This document shows, in pieces, positions 42,772 to 51,915 of a DNA stretch of 64,000 nt. The notes beneath the pieces are model-generated. The model was not told where the DNA came from, did no database searches, and saw only the letters and a program-made list of their open reading frames with translations. A program made the position numbers and the translations under genes. Every line of letters starts with the position of its first letter. Positions within the stretch are counted from its first letter, which is position 1. Source of the DNA: DASXRA01 sp036502575 (GTDB taxonomy: Bacteria; Actinomycetota; Actinomycetes; Mycobacteriales; Jatrophihabitantaceae); the NCBI GenBank assembly GCA_036502575.1, contig DASXYL010000081.1:1-64000 (forward strand), given 5' to 3'.

Positions 42772-43134
42772 GTGGGTACTAATGGCAACGTCTTCGACCC
42801 GAACTGCCCATCCCGGGTCGTACTGGACCGCCTCGCCGAGAAGTGGACCGGCCTGGTCATCCTCGCGCTGAGCGAGGAGACGTTGCGGTTCACCCAGCTG
42901 CGGCAGCGGATCGGCGGGGTAGCCCCGAAGGTCCTGACCCAGACGTTGCGTTCGCTCGAACGGGACGGGCTGATTCGCCGGCGCGTCTACGCCGAGGTTC
43001 CGCCGCGCGTGGAGTATTCGCTGACGCAGCTGGGCCGATCGCTGCGTGAGCCGCTCGGCGCCGTGCAGCAGTGGGCCGAGCAGCACGTCGGGGCCGTGAT
43101 GGCCTCCCGCGAGCGGGCCGAGCAGAGCGCCTGA
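42772..43134 (+). CDS. HxlR-family transcription regulator
   Basis: A 120-residue winged-helix protein with the family pattern CPSRVVLDRLAEKWTGLVILALS, RFTQLRQRIGGVAPKVLTQTLRSLERDGLI and VEYSLTQLGRSL. Cys12 lies at the position used for redox or aldehyde sensing in HxlR/HypR proteins. It probably regulates the divergent NmrA-like gene and itself. The GTG start lies at the predicted transcript start. Confidence 0.93.
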   Translation: MGTNGNVFDPNCPSRVVLDRLAEKWTGLVILALSEETLRFTQLRQRIGGVAPKVLTQTLRSLERDGLIRRRVYAEVPPRVEYSLTQLGRSLREPLGAVQQWAEQHVGAVMASRERAEQSA

Positions 43135-43218
43135 TCGGACTGGCCAGGGCATTCGCGCGCACATGGGACCATGGACGACGTCCCTGTATCGACGAGTATC
43201 GACGAGTGAAAGCTGCCC

Positions 43219-45051
43219 GTGACACCGAACGCCTCCGGCCGGACCGACCCGGAACGCATCCGTAACTTCTGCATCATCGCGCACATCGACCACGGCAAGT
43301 CCACGCTGGCCGACCGCATGCTGCAGCTGACCGGCGTGGTCGAGGGCCGGCAGATGCGCGCCCAGTACCTGGACCGCATGGACATCGAGCGTGAGCGCGG
43401 CATCACGATCAAGGCCCAGAACGTGCGGATGCCGTGGCGCGACTACGTCCTGCACATGATCGACACCCCCGGGCACGTCGACTTCACCTACGAAGTGAGC
43501 CGGTCACTGGCCGCGTGCGAGGGCGCCGTACTGCTCGTCGACGCCGCGCAGGGCATCGAGGCGCAGACCCTGGCCAACCTGTACCTCGCGCTCGAGAACG
43601 ACCTGCACATCATCCCGGTGCTCAACAAGATCGACCTGCCGGCGGCCCAGCCCGACCTGTACGCGAAGGAGATCGCGCACATCATCGGCTGCGACGCCGA
43701 CTCGGTGCTGCGGGTGAGCGCCAAGACCGGCGAGGGCGTCACCGAGCTGCTCGACCTGATCTGCCGCGACGTACCCGCGCCGGTGGGCGAGGCCGACGCC
43801 CCACCCCGGGCGATGATCTTCGACTCGGTCTATGACATCTACCGCGGCGTCATCACCTACATCCGGGTCGTCGACGGGCAGTTCAGCCCGCGGGAGCGGA
43901 TCAAGATGATGTCCACCGGCGCCGTCCACGAGTTGCTCGAGATCGGTGTGATCTCGCCCGAACCCAAGCCGACCAGTGGCCTCGGCGTCGGCGAGGTCGG
44001 GTACCTGATCACCGGCGTCAAGGACGTCCGGCAATCCCGCGTCGGCGACACGGTCACCGATGCCGTCAAGCCGGCGAAGGAATCACTCGGGGGCTACCGC
44101 GATCCCAAGCCGATGGTCTACTCGGGCCTTTTCCCGATGGACGGCTCGGACTACCCGCTGCTGCGCGACGCCCTGGACCGGTTGCGCCTGAACGACGCCG
44201 CGCTGGTCTACGAGCCGGAGTCGAGTGCGGCTCTGGGATTCGGGTTCCGGTGTGGCTTCCTCGGGTTGCTGCACCTGGAGATCACCCGCGATCGCCTGGA
44301 GCGCGAGTTCGGTCTCGACCTGATCTCGACCGCGCCGAACGTCGTCAATCGGGTCGTGCTCGAAGATGGTGAGGAGCACGTCGTCACCAACCCGTCGGAC
44401 TGGCCGACCGGCAAGAAGATCGCCGAGGTGTACGAGCCGATCGTCAACTCGATGATCATCGCGCCGAGCGAGTACATCGGCGCGATCATGGAGCTGTGCC
44501 AGGGGCGCCGGGGAACCTTGGGCGGCATGGACTATCTCTCCGAGACTCGGGTTGAGCTGCGATACACGCTGCCGCTGGCCGAGATCATCTTCGACTTCTT
44601 CGATGCCCTGAAGTCCCGTACCCGGGGGTACGCATCCCTCGACTACGAGGCAGCGGGGGAGCAGGCGGCCGACCTGGTCAAGGTCGACATCCTGCTGCAG
44701 GGCGAAGCGGTCGACGCTTTCAGCGCCATCGTCCACAAGGACAAGGCCTACGCCTACGGGACGGCGATGACGTCCAAGCTGCGCGAGCTCATCCCGCGGC
44801 AGCAGTTCGAGGTGCCGATCCAGGCAGCGGTCGGCGCGCGGATCATCGCGCGCGAGAACATCCGGGCGCTGCGCAAGGACGTCCTGGCCAAGTGCTACGG
44901 CGGCGACATCACTCGCAAGCGCAAGCTGCTGGAGAAGCAGAAAGAGGGCAAGAAGCGGATGAAGGTCGTCGGGCGGGTCGAGGTGCCCCAGGAGGCTTTC
45001 ATCGCCGCGCTCTCGACCGGCGAGACCTCGGTCGACGCCCCCAAGAGGTAG
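43219..45051 (+). CDS. lepA: elongation factor 4 (LepA)
   Basis: A 610-residue translational GTPase. G1 is AHIDHGKST (about 20-28), G2 RGITIKAQ, G3 DTPGH and G4 NKID. The C-terminal LepA-specific domain has RRGTLGGMDYLSETRVELRYTLPLAEI and ends with the KLLEKQKEGKKRMK motif. The GTG start is preceded by GAAAG. EF4 helps translation initiation or back-translocation under stress. In relatives it is followed by hemW, which here is 12.9 kb away. Confidence 0.97.
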   Translation: MTPNASGRTDPERIRNFCIIAHIDHGKSTLADRMLQLTGVVEGRQMRAQYLDRMDIERERGITIKAQNVRMPWRDYVLHMIDTPGHVDFTYEVSRSLAACEGAVLLVDAAQGIEAQTLANLYLALENDLHIIPVLNKIDLPAAQPDLYAKEIAHIIGCDADSVLRVSAKTGEGVTELLDLICRDVPAPVGEADAPPRAMIFDSVYDIYRGVITYIRVVDGQFSPRERIKMMSTGAVHELLEIGVISPEPKPTSGLGVGEVGYLITGVKDVRQSRVGDTVTDAVKPAKESLGGYRDPKPMVYSGLFPMDGSDYPLLRDALDRLRLNDAALVYEPESSAALGFGFRCGFLGLLHLEITRDRLEREFGLDLISTAPNVVNRVVLEDGEEHVVTNPSDWPTGKKIAEVYEPIVNSMIIAPSEYIGAIMELCQGRRGTLGGMDYLSETRVELRYTLPLAEIIFDFFDALKSRTRGYASLDYEAAGEQAADLVKVDILLQGEAVDAFSAIVHKDKAYAYGTAMTSKLRELIPRQQFEVPIQAAVGARIIARENIRALRKDVLAKCYGGDITRKRKLLEKQKEGKKRMKVVGRVEVPQEAFIAALSTGETSVDAPKR

Positions 45052-45054
45052 CGG

Positions 45055-45423
45055 TCAGCCCGTCTGGTGGCAGACAGCTTCGACATTGTTGCCGTCTGGA
45101 TCACGAACGAAGGCGCCGTAGTAGCGGTCGTGATACTCCGGCCACTCGCGGGGTTCGTGAAGTACGTCCGCACCGCTCGCGACGGCCGCATCGAAGAACG
45201 CCTGGACCGCCTCACGGTCCGCCGCCGTGAACGCGATATGCGACTCGCGAAAGCCGTCGCCGGTGGTTTGCTGCCCGATCCAGAAGTCGGGAAAGTCGAT
45301 GCCGTACCCGATCCTCTCGTCGAACGTCAGGATGCGACGTCCGCCGAGTGCGTCGAGTACCGCGTCGTAGAAGCGGGCGCTGGCTGGTAGGTCCGCGCAC
45401 TGGACCGAAACGTGATCGAGCAT
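45055..45423 (-). CDS. VOC-family protein (glyoxalase-like)
   Basis: A 122-residue single-domain VOC protein: MLDHVSVQCADLPASARFYDAVL, HIAFTAADREAVQAFFDAA and the C-terminal YGAFVRDPDGNNVEAVCH. Metal ligands would be His4, His near HIAF and Glu in NNVEAV. ATG 45423 is the family start. Substrate is unknown. It is convergent with lepA and divergent from the next regulator. Confidence 0.9.
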   Translation of the reverse strand: MLDHVSVQCADLPASARFYDAVLDALGGRRILTFDERIGYGIDFPDFWIGQQTTGDGFRESHIAFTAADREAVQAFFDAAVASGADVLHEPREWPEYHDRYYGAFVRDPDGNNVEAVCHQTG

Positions 45424-45435
45424 GGCCCGATTCTG
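45421..45435 (-). promoter_or_regulatory. -10-like hexamer before the VOC gene
   Basis: On the minus strand CAGAAT (45435-45430) lies six bases before the ATG at 45423. Confidence 0.45.
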
Positions 45436-45489
45436 CCCGCCGGAGGCGCGGACGGAGCCGCCGCGGGCGGCGCCGGGTGTCGTCGATGC

Positions 45490-45504
45490 GAAAATGCGTT
45501 GATG
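45490..45504 (+). promoter_or_regulatory. -10-like hexamer before the regulator at 45502
   Basis: GAAAAT (45490-45495) lies six bases before the ATG at 45502. Confidence 0.4.
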
Positions 45505-46443
45505 CTGGAGGCGCTCGGCATCAGTGAGCCGGACGAGACCGTCTACCGAACGCTGCTCGGCCTGCCCCGCGCCACGGCCGCCGAGCTGTCCCGTCGGCTC
45601 AATCGTGACGTGCGCCGCTCGATCGCCACCCTCGAGCAACTCGGCCTGGTCAGCCGCCTGGCCGGACGGCCGGCCCGCCTGGTGGCCGCCCGTCCCGACG
45701 TCGCGATCGACGTGCTGGTCGCGCGCCGCCACGAGGAGCTCGGCCGGGTGCAACTCGACGCCCGGGCCCTGATGGCCGAGATGAACACCGACGAGCAGCA
45801 TCGCTCCGACCGCATCGTCGAGGTCATCGTCGGCCGGCAAGCCATCGCCACCCGGTTCGAGCAGCTGCTGCAGGGCGCCGAGCACGAGCTGCTCGTGCTC
45901 GACCGTCCGCCCTACGTCTCGGACGCCCGCCGATCGGACAACAGCGTGCGCACCCTGCTGCGCCGGCGGGTCACGGTGCGTGGCATCTACGCGCCGGAGT
46001 CGCTCGAACAGCCCGGTGCGATCGACGAGGCGCACGATGCGGCCCGAGCGGGGGAGCAGTCGCGGGTACACGCGAACGTGCCGATGAAACTGGCCATCGC
46101 TGATAGGTCACTGGCGTTATTGCCGATGGCAGTCGACGACATGGTCGACAGCGCGATCGGGATCCACCCGTCGGCATTGCTCGATGCCCTGGTGCAGCTG
46201 TTCGAACTGCTCTGGCAGTCGGCGATTCCCATCGTCACGGTGGCGCCCGCCGAGATCGCCGCGAGCGACGAGCAGCTGCTGACTCTGCTCGCCGCCGGCC
46301 TCAAGGACGACGCGATCGCCCGGCAGCTCGCGATCAGCAACCGAACGGTGAGCCGCCGGGTGGCCGAACTCCTGGACGTGGTGCAGGCGCGAACCCGGTT
46401 CCAGGCCGGCATTCAGGCCGCCCGCCGCGGCTGGATCGAGTAG
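45502..46443 (+). CDS. transcription regulator with TrmB-like and LuxR-type HTH domains
   Basis: A 313-residue regulator. Residues about 1-60 form a winged helix like TrmB (DETVYRTLLGLPRATAAELSRRLNRD). The middle resembles a phospholipase D-like ligand domain (ELLVLDRPPYVS, RGIYAPESL). The C-terminus is a LuxR-type HTH (LLTLLAAGLKDDAIARQLAISNRTVSRRVAELL). The same architecture is common in Streptomyces orphan LuxR regulators. It is divergent from the VOC gene. Confidence 0.82.
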   Translation: MLEALGISEPDETVYRTLLGLPRATAAELSRRLNRDVRRSIATLEQLGLVSRLAGRPARLVAARPDVAIDVLVARRHEELGRVQLDARALMAEMNTDEQHRSDRIVEVIVGRQAIATRFEQLLQGAEHELLVLDRPPYVSDARRSDNSVRTLLRRRVTVRGIYAPESLEQPGAIDEAHDAARAGEQSRVHANVPMKLAIADRSLALLPMAVDDMVDSAIGIHPSALLDALVQLFELLWQSAIPIVTVAPAEIAASDEQLLTLLAAGLKDDAIARQLAISNRTVSRRVAELLDVVQARTRFQAGIQAARRGWIE

Positions 46444-46453
46444 CTGTTCCGGG

Positions 46454-49400
46454 TTAGGGGCGCGCGATTGCGAAGGCTCGGATCACTTGCTGGGTGAGGG
46501 TGGCGCCGTCGCGGTCGGCGGCGTGCAGCCGTAGCGAGACGAACCCCGTTGGGTGGGTGAGGATCGCTACGTACCGGCTGCCGACCCGTTGCACCGGTGC
46601 CGGTTGCCAGTGGGCACCGTCGTCGTAGGAAACGTCCAGTGAGGCTGTACTGATCGGCGCGGCGGTGGCGCCGGCCTGATGGCCGACATTCAGCCCGATC
46701 ACGGCCGGGTGGTGCGCCGGCAGCTGGTTGTGCCCGTCCAGGTCGAGGTCGTAGTCGGCGGTGATCAGCGGCTGGGTGACGACCTGCCCGGCGGCAGTGC
46801 TGTGCGACCGGAACGTCCACTGCGAACTCGTGTGGGTGGACAGTGCCGCCCAGGGCGCGGCGTTGTCGACCTGGTAGTCGATGCGATAGGTCGTGTCGGC
46901 GGCCGGAACGGCGACGGTGCCGGCGGCCAGGTACTTGGTCTCGGCGATCAGCTGATCGCCGGCGAACATCTGGAAGTCGGTCGAGAGCCCGTGCGCGAAC
47001 TGGCTGGTGTAGGCATCGGCGAAGTTGCCCGATGCATCGACGAATCCGGCCAGGTGCAGGCGCATGGCGTCGCCGCTTCGCTGTAGCGGCTGCAGCGGGT
47101 CGAGTCCGGGGGCGATCGGCCCGGCGAGCCAGTGGTCAGACGTGCGCTCGCCCGGACGGTAGGTCGTCGTGGCCGCCGTATTGAGCTCCATGCTGGCGGT
47201 GGGCGGCTGCGGCCAGAGGTTGTTGTAGTGCGGCTCGGGGGTCTCGACGCCGTACGCCCAGCGCACGGTGGGATCGCCGACGTGGTAGTCGATCCGGGTG
47301 CGTGGCGCACCGGTCAGCGGGTAGATCGTCGTGGTGGCGAACGTGTCCGACGGCTGGAACGCGAACGCCGACTCGCCGTAGGTCATGGCCTGGCCGGGCT
47401 CGCCGTGGAAGTGCCGGGTCACCGCGGCGAGCCGGCTGAGTCGCGCGACGTAGTGCAGGTCCGGCGAGATGCGTCCGGGCTCGGGGTAGATGAGCTCGTA
47501 CTGGTACGGGCTGTCGACGACGCCGTGGGCGGTGACGGTGGCGCCATGCTTGCCCAGCAGCGAGAGCCCTTCGTCGTGCGACAGCCGCACCGTGGGCACC
47601 TGCAGTTTCACGCCGGTCTTCCCGGGATCGGCGTTGACGCCGGGGCCGTCGTTGTAGATCGCGACGAGTCGGGCGCCGGCCGCGGCCGCGTTGTTCGACT
47701 GGTCGGCCACCGCGATCGCATCCGAACGTCGGACCAGGGCCAGCGCGCCGCGCAGGTTGCGGCCGGCGAGCTCGGCCGCGGTGGCGGTTCCGGCGTCGAC
47801 GAGGCGCAGCCGCACTGTGCCGTTGAGGCGCGGGTATTGCGCCGACGTGTCGCTGAACCACACCGGGTCGTAGTACTCCGGGTCGAGCTTCGTTCTGGCC
47901 ACGGAGAACGTGATCGACGGCGCCTCGAGTCGCCACCGCGTATACGCGCTGAACGTCCCCAGCGTCACCTGCTGCGTCGGCTGCATGAAGAACCGCTCTT
48001 CGAGCTGCGCGCCGGGGTAGTTCACGATCTGGTCGGTGACGGCCTCACCATTCGCCGGCGTACGGGTCACTGCGATCTGGGCGGCGCCCCCCATGTTCGC
48101 CTGCGTCTCGTGGCCGGGAGTGTCGACGGTGACCTCGCGAGCCGTGCGGGCGTCCAGGGTCAGGGTGGTGTCCTTGTCGATCGTGATCTGCGGATTGCCG
48201 ACCAGCGAGGTGTTCAGGACGGAGCGCAATGCCTGGACAGTGCTGGGCTTGTCCGGCGGCATGGTGAACACGAAGCCCATGATCGAGTAGGTGCCGACGG
48301 GGACTCGCACGCAGTCGCTCTGCGCCCAGGTGTCGGTCGTGCAGGGCTCGGCCGGGCCGCCCGGCCAGAACCGCTGCGCCGCGACGCTGCCGTCCCGGAC
48401 GTCGATGACCCGGAATCCGCCCACGGCGGCGCGCCCGTCCCGGGCGATGCCCTTGACGTGGACGTCGTGCATCTCCGGCTCCTTGGCGAAGCCCACCGTG
48501 GTGTGCACGGTCGTGCCGTCGTCCGCGCGGGCGGTGATCGTGCCCCCGAACGCACCGGCCGTACCTACGCTCGGGTCGACGGCGACTTCGGCGGAGGCCG
48601 AGCCGCCGGCCGGCACGCTGAGCTGCGCGGGGGAGACGGTGACCGCGCCGAGGTCGGACGACAGGTCGAGCGTCACCGCGTGGTCGGTGCTGTTGCGGTA
48701 GCTGATCGTCCGGGCCGCGGGGTGCGTCGGGTACGGCCAGGTGAATCGGCCGTAGTCGACGACGCCGGGGCTGGCGACCACCGGCGATGCCACGGCGCGG
48801 CCGACGTCGAGACGACCCGCACCCTGGCTGTATACCGATACGCCGGCCGTCGCGTGGGCAGTGTCCATCAGCGCCGCCTTGAGATCCTGCGGCGGCATCG
48901 CGCCCCGGGCCTGCAGGATCACGGCCGCCGCTCCGGCGACGTGCGGCGCGGCCATCGAGGTCCCGGACAGCGTTGTGTAGTCGCTGCCTACCGGGGTGCC
49001 GAGCGAGGTTCCGGCCGCGCGGGCGGCGACAATGTCCACGCCGGGAGCGGTGATGTCGGGCTTGACCGCGTAGCTGCCGGGCACCGGGCCGCGGCTCGAG
49101 AAGTCGGCGAGTTCGTCCTGCCCGTCGACCGCCCCGACGGTGAGCGCGCTCGCGGCGTCGGCCGGGCTGGAGATGCAGGCGCTGCACGAGTTGTTGCCGG
49201 CGGCGATCACGAACAGCGTGTGGTTCGCCGCGGTGAGCTGATCGACCGCGGCCGTCACCGGGTTGCCGGCCGACGTGCCGGGCAGGAAGCCCAGGCTCAT
49301 GTTCACGACGTCGGCGTGCTCCGTCGAGCTCGCCCACTCCATGCCGGCGATGATCCACGAGGCGTAACCGTCACCGGAGTCGTCGAGCACCTTGCCGTTG

Positions 49401-50299
49401 AGCAGCGTCGCGCCGTAGGCGACGCCCTTGCGCGCGCCCCCGGAGGCGGTGCCCCGTCCGGCGATGATCGAGGCGACGTGGGTGCCGTGGCCGAAGTGGT
49501 CCACGGCGTCGGCCGCGTCGGTGAAGTTCTGGCTCGCGGCGACGGTGCCGGCCAGATCCGGATGGGACGAGTCCACGCCGCTGTCGAGTACCGCGACCTT
49601 GACGCCGGCGCCGGTGTAGCCCGCATCCCACGCCTGCGGGGCCCCGATCTGGGTCAGGTTGGCGTCGACGGTGGCGTCGACTTTCACCCGGGCATCCAGC
49701 CACAGCTTGCGGACCCCGGCCAGCGGGCCGGCCGCCTTCGTCGTCGGCTGCTGGGCGAGTGTCCGGAGCGCGGCGCCCAGGTCGTCCGCCGACGCCTTGG
49801 CCACCCGCAGCGCTGAGCCGTGGACGCTGGGCAACCGCCGAGCGGCGGTCGTGGCCGGGACGGCGGGAGCGGCCGGGGGAGTGCCGTCATAGGTCGCGAT
49901 CAGCGGGATCGTCGAGCTCTGCGCATCACCATTGCCCTGCTGCAGCAGGCTCGTCACGTCGAACAGGGCCGGATCGAGGCGGGTCGGCAGCAGCGGGGCG
50001 ACGTCGTCGGGGAGCACGGTGAAGCCCGACCCCTGCTGTGACACCCAGAAGTTCGGCTGGGCGCCGTTCGGGCGCGCCGCCGGGGTGACCGTGACCGCCG
50101 CCTTGCCGTCAGTGCCCTTCGCGATGTGCACGATGTCGCCGGTGACGAGGGTGACGGCGCCGTAGTTCGCGGTGTCCGGCCCGGCGATCCAGCCGCTCGC
50201 CGGGGCCGCGCCCGCCGATGAGGTGGTAACGACGAACGCACCGGCGACCAGCACCGAAGCGCCCAGGAACCCGCGCCATCCACTGTTGCCTGCTGCCAC
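46454..50299 (-). CDS. large secreted subtilisin-like serine protease (S8)
   Basis: A 1,281-residue secreted protease. The signal peptide (1-32) and a propeptide of about 180 residues precede the S8 domain (about 215-500). The catalytic triad is Asp239 (AVLDSGVD), His271 (GHGTHVA) and Ser448 (GTSMAAPHVAG), with the oxyanion Asn in AAGNN at 366-370. Downstream are beta-sandwich regions, a PA-like insert (LVRRSDAIAVADQSNNAAAAGARLVAI) and further unassigned domains. There is no sortase signal or C-terminal anchor, so the protein is released. It is an extracellular nutrient or processing protease, transcribed alone. Confidence 0.93.
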   Translation of the reverse strand: MAAGNSGWRGFLGASVLVAGAFVVTTSSAGAAPASGWIAGPDTANYGAVTLVTGDIVHIAKGTDGKAAVTVTPAARPNGAQPNFWVSQQGSGFTVLPDDVAPLLPTRLDPALFDVTSLLQQGNGDAQSSTIPLIATYDGTPPAAPAVPATTAARRLPSVHGSALRVAKASADDLGAALRTLAQQPTTKAAGPLAGVRKLWLDARVKVDATVDANLTQIGAPQAWDAGYTGAGVKVAVLDSGVDSSHPDLAGTVAASQNFTDAADAVDHFGHGTHVASIIAGRGTASGGARKGVAYGATLLNGKVLDDSGDGYASWIIAGMEWASSTEHADVVNMSLGFLPGTSAGNPVTAAVDQLTAANHTLFVIAAGNNSCSACISSPADAASALTVGAVDGQDELADFSSRGPVPGSYAVKPDITAPGVDIVAARAAGTSLGTPVGSDYTTLSGTSMAAPHVAGAAAVILQARGAMPPQDLKAALMDTAHATAGVSVYSQGAGRLDVGRAVASPVVASPGVVDYGRFTWPYPTHPAARTISYRNSTDHAVTLDLSSDLGAVTVSPAQLSVPAGGSASAEVAVDPSVGTAGAFGGTITARADDGTTVHTTVGFAKEPEMHDVHVKGIARDGRAAVGGFRVIDVRDGSVAAQRFWPGGPAEPCTTDTWAQSDCVRVPVGTYSIMGFVFTMPPDKPSTVQALRSVLNTSLVGNPQITIDKDTTLTLDARTAREVTVDTPGHETQANMGGAAQIAVTRTPANGEAVTDQIVNYPGAQLEERFFMQPTQQVTLGTFSAYTRWRLEAPSITFSVARTKLDPEYYDPVWFSDTSAQYPRLNGTVRLRLVDAGTATAAELAGRNLRGALALVRRSDAIAVADQSNNAAAAGARLVAIYNDGPGVNADPGKTGVKLQVPTVRLSHDEGLSLLGKHGATVTAHGVVDSPYQYELIYPEPGRISPDLHYVARLSRLAAVTRHFHGEPGQAMTYGESAFAFQPSDTFATTTIYPLTGAPRTRIDYHVGDPTVRWAYGVETPEPHYNNLWPQPPTASMELNTAATTTYRPGERTSDHWLAGPIAPGLDPLQPLQRSGDAMRLHLAGFVDASGNFADAYTSQFAHGLSTDFQMFAGDQLIAETKYLAAGTVAVPAADTTYRIDYQVDNAAPWAALSTHTSSQWTFRSHSTAAGQVVTQPLITADYDLDLDGHNQLPAHHPAVIGLNVGHQAGATAAPISTASLDVSYDDGAHWQPAPVQRVGSRYVAILTHPTGFVSLRLHAADRDGATLTQQVIRAFAIARP

Positions 50300-50445
50300 G
50301 ACAGTCTCCGCCCCCGAACGTGATCAATCCGTTCATTGGAAACTGGAGGGCCGTACCAGGGCAATGCATTTGTATTGGCGAGAGAACGCCATGGCGTTGA
50401 TCAGCCACCGTCCTCGCACCGACGCCGATCGGCTTGAATGGGCGC

Positions 50446-50988
50446 ATGACCTCGGCGCAGGTAGGCGACACCGGGCTCGTGCTGCGGGTACCCGAGGTGG
50501 ATCCGGTCGTCGATCGATGGCGCGCTCGATACGACCCCGTCGCCCCGCTGGGCGTGCCGGCTCACGTCACCGTGCTCTACCCGTGGATCCCGGCCGACGT
50601 GCTCACCGACGACGATCTCGCGGCGATCGCCGGCATTGCCGTGGCCACCGATCCGATCGAGCTCACCTTCGCCGCGGTCGGCTACTTCCCCGACGTGTTG
50701 TGGCTGGATCCGCAGCCCGGCGAGGCGATCCTCGCGCTGATCGCCGCGGTGTCGGCGCGTTGGCCGGACTACCGGCCCTACGGCGGGGCCTACGGCGACC
50801 AGCCCGTCCCCCATCTGACGGTGGCCGACAAGACCGACCCCGCGCAGCTGGGCCACATCGTCGCCGACATTGAACGGTCGCTGCCGGTCCATTCGCGAGT
50901 GGCGGAACTCAGCCTGGTTGTACGTCGCGCCGACGGCTGGAAACTCGACGCGACGTTTGCGTTCCGGGATCAACCCAAAGACGCGTAG
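50446..50988 (+). CDS. 2H phosphoesterase (2'-5' RNA ligase family)
   Basis: A 180-residue 2H phosphoesterase with the two HxT motifs AHVTVLYPW and PHLTVAD, which supply the catalytic histidines. The family hydrolyses or ligates 2',3'-cyclic phosphate ends; the substrate here is unknown. ATG 50446 is preferred; TTG 50434 is possible. It is convergent with a second 2H gene and overlaps its end by 19 bases. Confidence 0.88.
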   Translation: MTSAQVGDTGLVLRVPEVDPVVDRWRARYDPVAPLGVPAHVTVLYPWIPADVLTDDDLAAIAGIAVATDPIELTFAAVGYFPDVLWLDPQPGEAILALIAAVSARWPDYRPYGGAYGDQPVPHLTVADKTDPAQLGHIVADIERSLPVHSRVAELSLVVRRADGWKLDATFAFRDQPKDA

Positions 50989-51509
50989 CCCACGTCGCCG
51001 CGGCCGCCGACGACGATCGTCGCCAGGGCGTCGATACGCCCGCGTACAGGGTGGTGGTGCGCGCGCACCGCGGCCTGGACGGTCCGCAGCCGTGGTTCGG
51101 GGATACGGGTGGCCAGCGTGCAGTGCGCGACCCACTGCTCCGGAGCGCTCTGCTCCCCGAAGGCGCGGGGCCAACCTGCCGTCTGCAGGGCAGCGTCCAC
51201 ATCGTGTTGCAGCAGCGTCAGCTCGGCCGACGGGGCTGGACCCAGCCACACCACCCCGGACGGCGGGAACACGCCAACTTCGGCCAGGCTCACCCGGAAG
51301 CGCGGATGTCGCGCGGCGACCTCCGTGGCGACGTCCAGGACCCGCGGCAGGTCGTCGGGTTCGATGCGGGCGGCGCCCAGGGTGAGATGCGGGCGATGGG
51401 CCGGGCGAGCGGGCAGCCGGACGCCGGTGGCCCGGACGACCTCGCGCGCCGCGAGCACCGCCTCGTCGGTCGCCGCGTCGAACGCGGCGCAGACCACCGC
51501 GGTGATCAT
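50970..51509 (-). CDS. second 2H phosphoesterase (2'-5' RNA ligase family)
   Basis: A 179-residue 2H protein with HLTLGA and HCTLAT as the two HxT motifs, and a DVDAALQTAGW-type helix between. It is only distantly like the convergent 2H protein, so it is not a recent duplicate. Its ATG overlaps the Nudix stop (ATGA), making it the last gene of a zinc-independent dehydrogenase-Nudix-2H operon. Confidence 0.87.
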   Translation of the reverse strand: MITAVVCAAFDAATDEAVLAAREVVRATGVRLPARPAHRPHLTLGAARIEPDDLPRVLDVATEVAARHPRFRVSLAEVGVFPPSGVVWLGPAPSAELTLLQHDVDAALQTAGWPRAFGEQSAPEQWVAHCTLATRIPEPRLRTVQAAVRAHHHPVRGRIDALATIVVGGRGDVGYASLG

Positions 51510-51910
51510 TGCTTCAGCAGTTGTCCGGCCTCGGCGGGTGACCAGTGGGCGATCGCGTCGCGGTACCGCTCCGGCACGACGAGCGCGTCGAGTTCGTCCG
51601 GGCCGAACAGGGTGACCTCGCTGTGCTCGTCGGATGCTCGAGGTACCGCGGCAGCGGTGGCCGCGCAGCCGAACGCGAGCACCACCACTCGCTTCTGCGG
51701 GATGGCGTCGAAGACGTACGTGCCGACCAGTGGCCCGACGGTGGCGTCCAGCGCGGTCTCCTCGCGGATCTCGCGAGCCAGGCACTGTTCGAGCGACTCG
51801 TTCGGGTCCAAGCGCCCGCCGGGCAGCTCCCACTGCTTGCGGGCGTTGTAGGCGAGGACGACCCGCTCGCCGACCCAGACGACGCCCTTGACCGACACCG
51901 GCCACCGCAT
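51506..51910 (-). CDS. Nudix hydrolase
   Basis: A 134-residue Nudix protein. The Nudix box runs GGRLDPNESLEQCLAREIREE and then TALDA: the GX5EX7REUXEE part is complete, but the final Gly is Ala. Upstream is the typical strand VVLAYNARKQWELPGG. It would hydrolyse a nucleoside diphosphate derivative. It starts six bases after the dehydrogenase stop and overlaps the 2H gene by four bases. Confidence 0.9.
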   Translation of the reverse strand: MRWPVSVKGVVWVGERVVLAYNARKQWELPGGRLDPNESLEQCLAREIREETALDATVGPLVGTYVFDAIPQKRVVVLAFGCAATAAAVPRASDEHSEVTLFGPDELDALVVPERYRDAIAHWSPAEAGQLLKQ

Positions 51911-51915
51911 GAGCG

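Noticed and set aside
43188..43207. Tandem TATCGACGAG repeat before lepA
   Set aside because: Only two 10-base copies; no symmetry or promoter function is apparent.
47132..49816. 894-codon plus-strand frame inside the subtilase gene
   Set aside because: The subtilase frame has the catalytic triad and a signal peptide; the opposite frame has none and is Arg/Gly/Val-rich.
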